Part shown: positions 20,904 through 30,700 of the stretch, one piece after another
How the letters are laid out: every line of letters begins with the position of its first letter
Numbering within the stretch: the first letter of the stretch is position 1
DNA from: Rhynchopus sp. YZ270_cl-10
Taxonomy: Eukaryota > Euglenozoa > Diplonemea > Diplonemida > Diplonemidae
Length of the DNA: 64,000 bases
Assembly (NCBI GenBank): GCA_964035575.1
Contig: OZ037911.1
Coordinates: 620,001-684,000, forward strand
Reading direction: 5' to 3'
Made by a program: the position numbers and the translations under genes
Notes under the pieces: generated by a model
The model's input: the letters and a program-made list of their open reading frames with translations, nothing else
Database searches by the model: none
What the model was told of the DNA's origin: nothing

Positions 20904-23900
20904 GCGAAAATTTTTGACTTAACACTGGTTGTGCTTAGAAAACCCGAATTTTTTACCCTTGAAAAGTGCATTTGAGGAAGTCACAATGCGTCAAAACGAA
21001 AAGGTCGTTTTTGGCACTTTTAAAACCGGGCTCCGCTGAGTTCACCATATTTTTGCTCGATTTATTTAGTGGAGTAACTATTACTTTATCGTATGTGTGG
21101 ACAAAAATTTGGGACGGAGCGTAAGATAATTCCCTATGTATTTTCCTTAAGGAAAATACAGGCAAAAATCCAGGTAAAAATCACTTTGTACAGACTATGC
21201 CTGGCGGGCACAGGGGGTGTCAAAACCAAAAAAAAATTGCTCGAATGGACGTTTCTGGGTTCCGGCATCTAGAGTCAAAAAAAATCTATTTTTTTTTCGC
21301 GAAAATTTTTGACTTAACACTGGTTGTGCTTAGAAAACCCGAATTTTTTACCCTTGAAAAGTGCATTTGAGGAAGTCACAATGCGTCAAAACGAAAAGGT
21401 CGTTTTTGGCACTTTTAAAACCGGGCTCCGCTGAGTTCACCATATTTTTGCTCGATTTATTTAGTGGAGTAACTATTACTTTATCGTATGTGTGGACAAA
21501 AATTTGGGACGGAGCGTAAGATAATTCCCTATGTATTTTCCTTAAGGAAAATACAGGCAAAAATCCAGGTAAAAATCACTTTGTACAGACTATGCCTGGC
21601 GGGCACAGGGGGTGTCAAAACCAAAAAAAAATTGCTCGAATGGACGTTTCTGGGTTCCGGCATCTAGAGTCAAAAAAAATCTATTTTTTTTTCGCGAAAA
21701 TTTTTGACTTAACACTGGTTGTGCTTAGAAAACCCGAATTTTTTACCCTTGAAAAGTGCATTTGAGGAAGTCACAATGCGTCAAAACGAAAAGGTCGTTT
21801 TTGGCACTTTTAAAACCGGGCTCCGCTGAGTTCACCATATTTTTGCTCGATTTATTTAGTGGAGTAACTATTACTTTATCGTATGTGTGGACAAAAATTT
21901 GGGACGGAGCGTAAGATAATTCCCTATGTATTTTCCTTAAGGAAAATACAGGCAAAAATCCAGGTAAAAATCACTTTGTACAGACTATGCCTGGCGGGCA
22001 CAGGGGGTGTCAAAACCAAAAAAAAATTGCTCGAATGGACGTTTCTGGGTTCCGGCATCTAGAGTCAAAAAAAATCTATTTTTTTTTCGCGAAAATTTTT
22101 GACTTAACACTGGTTGTGCTTAGAAAACCCGAATTTTTTACCCTTGAAAAGTGCATTTGAGGAAGTCACAATGCGTCAAAACGAAAAGGTCGTTTTTGGC
22201 ACTTTTAAAACCGGGCTCCGCTGAGTTCACCATATTTTTGCTCGATTTATTTAGTGGAGTAACTATTACTTTATCGTATGTGTGGACAAAAATTTGGGAC
22301 GGAGCGTAAGATAATTCCCTATGTATTTTCCTTAAGGAAAATACAGGCAAAAATCCAGGTAAAAATCACTTTGTACAGACTATGCCTGGCGGGCACAGGG
22401 GGTGTCAAAACCAAAAAAAAATTGCTCGAATGGACGTTTCTGGGTTCCGGCATCTAGAGTCAAAAAAAATCTATTTTTTTTTCGCGAAAATTTTTGACTT
22501 AACACTGGTTGTGCTTAGAAAACCCGAATTTTTTACCCTTGAAAAGTGCATTTGAGGAAGTCACAATGCGTCAAAACGAAAAGGTCGTTTTTGGCACTTT
22601 TAAAACCGGGCTCCGCTGAGTTCACCATATTTTTGCTCGATTTATTTAGTGGAGTAACTATTACTTTATCGTATGTGTGGACAAAAATTTGGGACGGAGC
22701 GTAAGATAATTCCCTATGTATTTTCCTTAAGGAAAATACAGGCAAAAATCCAGGTAAAAATCACTTTGTACAGACTATGCCTGGCGGGCACAGGGGGTGT
22801 CAAAACCAAAAAAAAATTGCTCGAATGGACGTTTCTGGGTTCCGGCATCTAGAGTCAAAAAAAATCTATTTTTTTTTCGCGAAAATTTTTGACTTAACAC
22901 TGGTTGTGCTTAGAAAACCCGAATTTTTTACCCTTGAAAAGTGCATTTGAGGAAGTCACAATGCGTCAAAACGAAAAGGTCGTTTTTTGGCACTTTTAAA
23001 ACCGGGCTCCGCTGAGTTCACCATATTTTTGCTCGATTTATTTAGTGGAGTAACTATTACTTTATCGTATGTGTGGACAAAAATTTGGGACGGAGCGTAA
23101 GATAATTCCCTATGTATTTTCCTTAAGGAAAATACAGGCAAAAATCCAGGTAAAAATCACTTTGTACAGACTATGCCTGGCGGGCACAGGGGGTGTCAAA
23201 ACCAAAAAAAAATTGCTCGAATGGACGTTTCTGGGTTCCGGCATCTAGAGTCAAAAAAAATCTATTTTTTTTTCGCGAAAATTTTTGACTTAACACTGGT
23301 TGTGCTTAGAAAACCCGAATTTTTTACCCTTGAAAAGTGCATTTGAGGAAGTCACAATGCGTCAAAACGAAAAGGTCGTTTTTGGCACTTTTAAAACCGG
23401 GCTCCGCTGAGTTCACCATATTTTTGCTCGATTTATTTAGTGGAGTAACTATTACTTTATCGTATGTGTGGACAAAAATTTGGGACGGAGCGTAAGATAA
23501 TTCCCTATGTATTTTCCTTAAGGAAAATACAGGCAAAAATCCAGGTAAAAATCACTTTGTACAGACTATGCCTGGCGGGCACAGGGGGTGTCAAAACCAA
23601 AAAAAAATTGCTCGAATGGACGTTTCTGGGTTCCGGCATCTAGAGTCAAAAAAAATCTATTTTTTTTTCGCGAAAATTTTTGACTTAACACTGGTTGTGC
23701 TTAGAAAACCCGAATTTTTTACCCTTGAAAAGTGCATTTGAGGAAGTCACAATGCGTCAAAACGAAAAGGTCGTTTTTGGCACTTTTAAAACCGGGCTCC
23801 GCTGAGTTCACCATATTTTTGCTCGATTTATTTAGTGGAGTAACTATTACTTTATCGTATGTGTGGACAAAAATTTGGGACGGAGCGTAAGATAATTCCC

Positions 23901-24681
23901 TATGTATTTTCCTTAAGGAAAATACAGGCAAAAATCCAGGTAAAAATCACTTTGTACAGACTATGCCTGGCGGGCACAGGGGGTGTCAAAACCAAAAAAA
24001 AATTGCTCGAATGGACGTTTCTGGGTTCCGGCATCTAGAGTCAAAAAAAATCTATTTTTTTTTCGCGAAAATTTTTGACTTAACACTGGTTGTGCTTAGA
24101 AAACCCGAATTTTTTACCCTTGAAAAGTGCATTTGAGGAAGTCACAATGCGTCAAAACGAAAAGGTCGTTTTTTGGCACTTTTAAAACCGGGCTCCGCTG
24201 AGTTCACCATATTTTTGCTCGATTTATTTAGTGGAGTAACTATTACTTTATCGTATGTGTGGACAAAAATTTGGGACGGAGCGTAAGATAATTCCCTATG
24301 TATTTTCCTTAAGGAAAATACAGGCAAAAATCCAGGTAAAAATCACTTTGTACAGACTATGCCTGGCGGGCACAGGGGGTGTCAAAACCAAAAAAAAATT
24401 GCTCGAATGGACGTTTCTGGGTTCCGGCATCTAGAGTCAAAAAAAATCTATTTTTTTTTCGCGAAAATTTTTGACTTAACACTGGTTGTGCTTAGAAAAC
24501 CCGAATTTTTTACCCTTGAAAAGTGCATTTGAGGAAGTCACAATGCGTCAAAACGAAAAGGTCGTTTTTGGCACTTTTAAAACCGGGCTCCGCTGAGTTC
24601 ACCATATTTTTGCTCGATTTATTTAGTGGAGTAACTATTACTTTATCGTATGTGTGGACAAAAATTTGGGACGGAGCGTAA
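20904..24681. repeat. 395-bp satellite, nine full copies and one partial
   Basis: Units start at 20904, 21299, 21694, 22089, 22484, 22879, 23275, 23670 and 24065, with a partial unit at 24461-24681. Copies are almost identical; units six and nine have one extra T in a T run (396 bp). Each holds a perfect 22-bp palindrome centred on CCTTAAGG (first at 21138-21159) and A-rich tracts. A 70-codon minus-strand frame occurs in every unit, but its conservation simply follows the identity of the repeats, and the extra T breaks its end in two units. The near-identity points to recent amplification or gene-conversion-like homogenisation. The last unit stops about 100 bp before the 3' end of the EF-hand gene. 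Confidence 0.97.
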
Positions 24682-24784
24682 AAAATTATACATTTTTACA
24701 TAAAGTCCAACCAGAAAAGTTGGAGAAAAAAAACATTTCATTCCCCCTCCCCTCCCCCATATCCCCCCTCTCTCTCTCTCCTCT

Positions 24785-27700
24785 TCACTCCAACCACCTC
24801 TTCGTGTTGTACTCACCTGGACCTGGTCCTGATATTTCTACCTTAGCTATCCTAGCAATGCCGTCTCTCGATAAAACCCCTTTTTCCCTTTGTGGGGAGG
24901 CTGCAGCTGGACCTTCCGGACGGTAGTCTGAAGGGCCTGGACCGGGACGTTCTACGGGATGGATACGCGGCGCCGCATCACCTATCCCCGGAGTACCTCC
25001 TGTACTCCCACTCCCTCCATGCACGCTATACCCATACACGCCATGTAGTCCTCCCCCTCCTCCTCCTCCTGCTCCTACTCTTCCCCCTCTCTGTGGAGAC
25101 ACTACACCTGACCGTTCACTTCCGCTCTTAATATAAGCACCAGGCCCTGGAGACATGGAAGGGGTATCGCGTACACAGTGATGCGCCATATCCCGAGGTA
25201 CTGAAGAGCCAAAGCCGACCCGGCTGGGGTTGTGAGGACTGCAGAGTCTTGGTGGGGAGATGGAGGCGCGGCGGGGGGAAGGGGTGTGGGTGGGGGCACG
25301 GTCTGCTCGGGGGGTGGTATTGTTGATTGCGTTGACGTAGGAAGGGCTTGCGGGGAGGAAGATGAGGCGGTCTTGGAGGGTGGTGTTGAGATCGTCGAGG
25401 GGACGGACTGCTTTAGAGAGAAGGCCTAGTCCGGTGTCGTCGGGGATGATGCGGAGCTCGATGTGGTCTGCGTTGCAAGTGCGCAATGCATGAACCGTTC
25501 TGGTAAAATCTGCCTCACACCGTATCACCACCCCACCCGCCTCCGTAAGCACCCCTTGAACTGCCCCAGCATTGTCGGCAGCGCTCCCTTCAACGATCTC
25601 GTAGATGCGGACCCTCATCGCTGCGTCAACTGTTTCGTTTATGAAATAGACGCCCAAGGTGTTGGACACTCCGTTCTCTGTTAAAGGGATGCGGACCGTT
25701 TTGGTCGGAGTGCTCAATGACGGAATTGGGGTGCTGGTTGCCAATGCGCGGGAGCCGAGCTGGGCGCCTAATGCACACATTGTCGCGATGGTAGCGTTGC
25801 ACACTGCGTCCTCGCATTCAGCGTACTCCATACAGACACCTTTCTCCCAGAAGGTGCCGAAACAGCCTTGGAGGAGAACCTCTGTGTCGCTGCAGATGAC
25901 GACGCCGGCGGAGTGGCCTTCCTCTGCAAGCGTTTGGGCAAGGCATTTGACGTCCTTATAGTGGAAGACGATGCTGCAGCGGAGGTAGTGCTGTCCTGTG
26001 GTGCTGTCGCGCCGTGCTGCGAGAACACGGTGTGCAATCGCAAAGCGCGCCGCGTCCCCTGTGTGGAGGTAGCAGCACTGCAGCCCAAAGTTGCTTTCGC
26101 ACAGCAGGTCGCACTGCTCTTCGTAATAGATTTCGGCAATCCGGCGCGCGTCTGCCGCATTCACGTTCGCAAGATACTCACCCAACCCTATGCTCGGAAC
26201 AGAAAGGTACTTCACACCATGAATCCTAGCACTCTCAAATATCGCCTCAAAGATACCGCGTACCCGGCGGCGCATCTCAAATTCCCCCCCAAGAACGAAG
26301 TTTTCAAACCCAATATGCGACGGTGTGCCCTCCGGTTGTGGTGACCTCGCAAAGTATTTCGGGGCTTCAACTGCCGTAGAATCTGCACCACAGAAGTCGA
26401 TCCCTGCTGTCGCGAAGATGAATGTGATCGACCGTCGTGTCTTCGGACAGATCTGTCCACGGTACTGCCTATGCTTGCCATGCACCATAAGGTATCCACG
26501 TTGTGAGATGCACACCGTAGAGGCAAGCTCGATCATTGTTTTGCTAAGGACCTCGTGAACGTGTTGTGGGGAGGTGAAGCCGAAGTGTACGTGGTCGTCG
26601 CGGACCTCAGCAAGGAAAGCTTTGAAGTCATGCACCAATGTCCTTCCTGCAGACGTCGCCGCACGCTGTACAATCTGCACGACCTCCTTGTTGTGCGCAA
26701 CAAACTGCTCCTGCTGCCACACCTCCTCGCTATAGGGTGTGCTTGCCTGCTCCTTCAGAAGCTCCAATCTCCGCTTTGCGTTTTGATGTCTCGTCTGCGC
26801 ACGCTGCACCAAAGCGTCATCTGAACTCCGCGAAAACATCTCACCCAACGGAACCGACTTTCTAACAGAAAAATGCGCTGCCAAGGGTGTATTTGCTGTA
26901 AAATTCGCGGTCAGCAATGCATAAAAGGGGCGTGGTATTTCCTCTTCATTCATAGTAACCCTCAAGGTCGACTCCATATCTGCCAACTCACATGGTGTAA
27001 TCACAAAGCTCCGCCCCCCGAAGACGTCTGCAGAGGAGACACCCACCTCCTCGCCCTCTTCCTTTGCACGCCCCGCCACCACCACCTCCTCCACATAGTC
27101 TGCCTGCTGCCACAACGGCGGCTGCAATGCTACACTCGGTATGCCAGCTACCGTTTCCATCCTAGATGGTACCCTTCCAAGCTTTGCAAGCAGACTGCCA
27201 CCCAACCTCATCCCTACAGGATAGCTCCGCAACGGATCAATGGAGGTTGGGTCAAAGAGGCGGGGTGTCTCTGTGGCAAGGTTTGGTGAGACTGCCCATT
27301 CACCTGGTGTCGCGTCTGGTACTGTAGTGAGAGGTGTCGTGACGTGCTTCGCAATGGCATCCCGCCGCGTGCGCGGGAGGGTCAGGCTATTCGCTGCGAA
27401 AAAGACACAAGCAAAGTGAGATCTATCACAACCCCCCGAAGGGCCATACGTTGTTTGCGTCCCCCAGACGGAGCCTACTGCGGTGCTAAGCTGTGCTCTG
27501 CCAGATGCCTCCAAAGCCATGAGAGCGGATCTCCTTTCGCCTTCTATGCGCGATACATCCGCAACACTGCGAATCTCTCCTGCATAACGACGTTGACGTG
27601 CCTGCAAAAAACGAAGCGTTGCCTCTGCCTCCGCCGCCCCCTCTGTATTGCAGATCTGTCTAATGTGCGACACAAAATGCGCCGCATTACACCGTCCCGA

Positions 27701-30700
27701 CATATCCGAAGGCAATCCAGTAAAGATCCGTCCCAACTCCACTGCATCGCCGCCTTCACAATGGAAAGCCTTCTGTAGGGAGTCTACCTGCACAGTATCC
27801 TGTGCAAAGATGCCGCTAAGTGTCACATCCTCGAACAGAGAGTGTGCTGCTTGCTCGATGTCGGTGCGTCGGGTTCTGTCGTCGGTAGGTCCGTCTAGGT
27901 CTTTTGTGTTGAGCACATCAAGAATCCATGTGATAGCAGACTCAGCCTCGTCTACACCTTTCCGATCGTAGCGGGTCTGAAAGAATTTTATCCATTCGGT
28001 AATGGAAATGCCACCGTCAACGTTTTCGTCGAGTTCTTTGAAGAGAATCTTGGCGGCAAGACGTTCGGGGCCAAAGGCGTCAAGGATTTCGTCGCGAGAC
28101 AGCTCTCCGTTGTGGTCAGCAGAGTCGATCAGCTCGAAGGTGCGTCTCGCCTCGCGAAGAACAAACTCAAGTCGTTCACGTTGCTCGTAGACAAGGGGTG
28201 CTGATTTGTCTTCAGTCGTCGTTTCAATCTGCAGACCATCTTCGATCCACTCAATCTGTGACTCAGCCTCGTCGTGGCCTTTCACAAGGAGGATGTCAAA
28301 CCAGTGTAGCCATTCCTTTTCGGAGACCCCGCCGTCAGAGTTTTCGTCAAGTTCTTTGAAAAGAACCTTTGCTGCGAGTTTGTCCTTTCGAAGGATTTTT
28401 GTGAGTTCTGCCTTCGAGACTTCGCCAGTGGCCGGTTTGCCTGATTTGAGGAGAATGTGTTGGAAGACGTGTTTTGCGCGTGCAACGAAACTCTTGCGTG
28501 GGAGGTTCGCGTCTTGCAGCATTAAAGGAGCGGTCGCAGGGGACACCAAAGGGCTTACGGCTTGGTCCTGAAGGGCTTCTTCGATCCACTCAATCTGTGA
28601 CTCAGCCTCGTCGTGACCTTTCACAAGGAGGATGTCAAACCAGTGCAACCATTCCGTTTCAGAGATCCCACCGTCGGAGTTTTCGTCAAGTTCTTTGAAC
28701 AACACCTTTGCTGCAAGCTTGTCCTTTCGAAGCACCTTGGTCAGCTCTGTCTTCGAGACTTCGCCGGTGGCCGGTTTGCCTGACTTCTTCAAAATGAGTT
28801 GAAACTCTGCCTTTGCACGTGCAACCAATTTTTCACGTGGCTCATTCGCATGTTCCAGACGAACTGCTGAAGACTCGGTTTCAATTGTGCTCTTCTCATG
28901 TGGTGCGGACAACGCTTCTTCGATCCACTCAATCTGTGACTCAGCCTCGTCATGGCCTTTGACAAGGAGAATGTCAAACCAGTGCAACCACTCCGTTTCA
29001 GAGATCCCGCCATCAGAGTTCTCGTCCAGCTCTTTGAACAACACCTTTGCACCCAACTTGTCACGCTTCAACACATGTGACAACTCTGCCTTTGACACCT
29101 CCCCTTTGCCTGTGTTGGTCTCATGAAGAATCTTAGCAAACGCTGCAGCCGCCCTTGCCCGCACTCCATCGTTGACAGCATTCGCACTCATGGCTCTCTG
29201 CATGGCAAGTGGAAGTGTGCCAGACAGCTCTTCTGGTGTTGAAGCTCCTGATGAGGCCAACGCTTCTTCGATCCACTCAATCTGCGACTCAGCCTCGTCG
29301 TGGCCTTTCACAAGGAGGACGTCGAACCAGTGCAGCCATTCCTTGTCAGAGATCCCACCATCAGAGTTCTCATCAAGTTCTTTGAAAAGAACCATGGCCG
29401 CCAGTTTGTCCTTTCGAAGCACCTTGGTCAGCTCTGTCTTCGAGACTTCTCCTGTTGCTGGCTTGCCTGACTTCTTCAACACTGCATTGAACGCCTTCTT
29501 AGCCCGTTCGACCAACACCATACGTGGGCCATTTGCTTGCACAACCAACGAAGGGACACTTGGTGACGTGATGGGGGTACCTGCCAGCGAGTTGTTGTCC
29601 AGTGCAGCTTCAATCCACTCAATCTGTGACTCAGCCTCGTCGTGGCCTTTCACAAGGAGGATGTCAAACCAGTGCAGCCATTCCTTTTCGGAAATCCCTC
29701 CATCAGAGTTTTCGTCCAACTGTTTAAACAACACCTTTGCAGCCAGTTTGTCCTTCCGAAGCACCTTGGTCAGCTCCTCCTTGGAGACTTCTCCTGTTGA
29801 CGGTTTGCCTGTTTTCTTCAAAATGAGTTGAAACTCTGCCTTTGCACGTGCAACCAATTTTTCACGTGGCTCATTCGCATGTTCCAGACGAACTGCTGAA
29901 GACTCGGTTTCAATTGTGCTCTTCTCATGTGGTGCGGACAACGCTTCTTCGATCCACTCAATCTGTGACTCAGCCTCGTCATGGCCTTTGACAAGGAGAA
30001 TGTCAAACCAGTGCAACCACTCCGTTTCAGAGATCCCGCCATCAGAGTTCTCGTCCAGCTCTTTGAACAACACCTTTGCACCCAACTTGTCACGCTTCAA
30101 CACATGTGACAACTCTGCCTTTGACACCTCCCCTTTGCCTGTGTTGGTCTCATGAAGAATCTTAGCAAACGCTGCAGCCGCCCTTGCCCGCACTCCATCG
30201 TTGACAGCATTCGCACTCATGGCTCTCTGCATGGCAAGTGGAAGTGTGCCAGACAGCTCTTCTGGTGTTGAAGCTCCTGATGAGGCCAACGCTTCTTCGA
30301 TCCACTCAATCTGCGACTCAGCCTCGTCGTGGCCTTTCACAAGGAGGACGTCGAACCAGTGCAGCCATTCCTTGTCAGAGATCCCACCATCAGAGTTCTC
30401 ATCAAGTTCTTTGAAAAGAACCATGGCCGCCAGTTTGTCCTTTCGAAGCACCTTGGTCAGCTCTGTCTTCGAGACTTCTCCTGTTGCTGGCTTGCCTGAC
30501 TTCTTCAACACTGCATTGAACGCCTTCTTAGCCCGTTCGACCAACACCATACGTGGGCCATTTGCTTGCACAACCAACGAAGGGACACTTGGTGACGTGA
30601 TGGGGGTACCTGCCAGCGAGTTGTTGTCCAGTGCAGCTTCAATCCACTCAATCTGTGACTCAGCCTCGTCGTGGCCTTTCACAAGGAGGATGTCAAACCA

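Noticed and set aside
20953-24327. A 70-codon minus-strand frame repeated in each 395-bp unit
   Set aside because: Its conservation follows from the near-identity of the satellite units. Two units have a single-base insertion that alters its end, and no domain is recognised.
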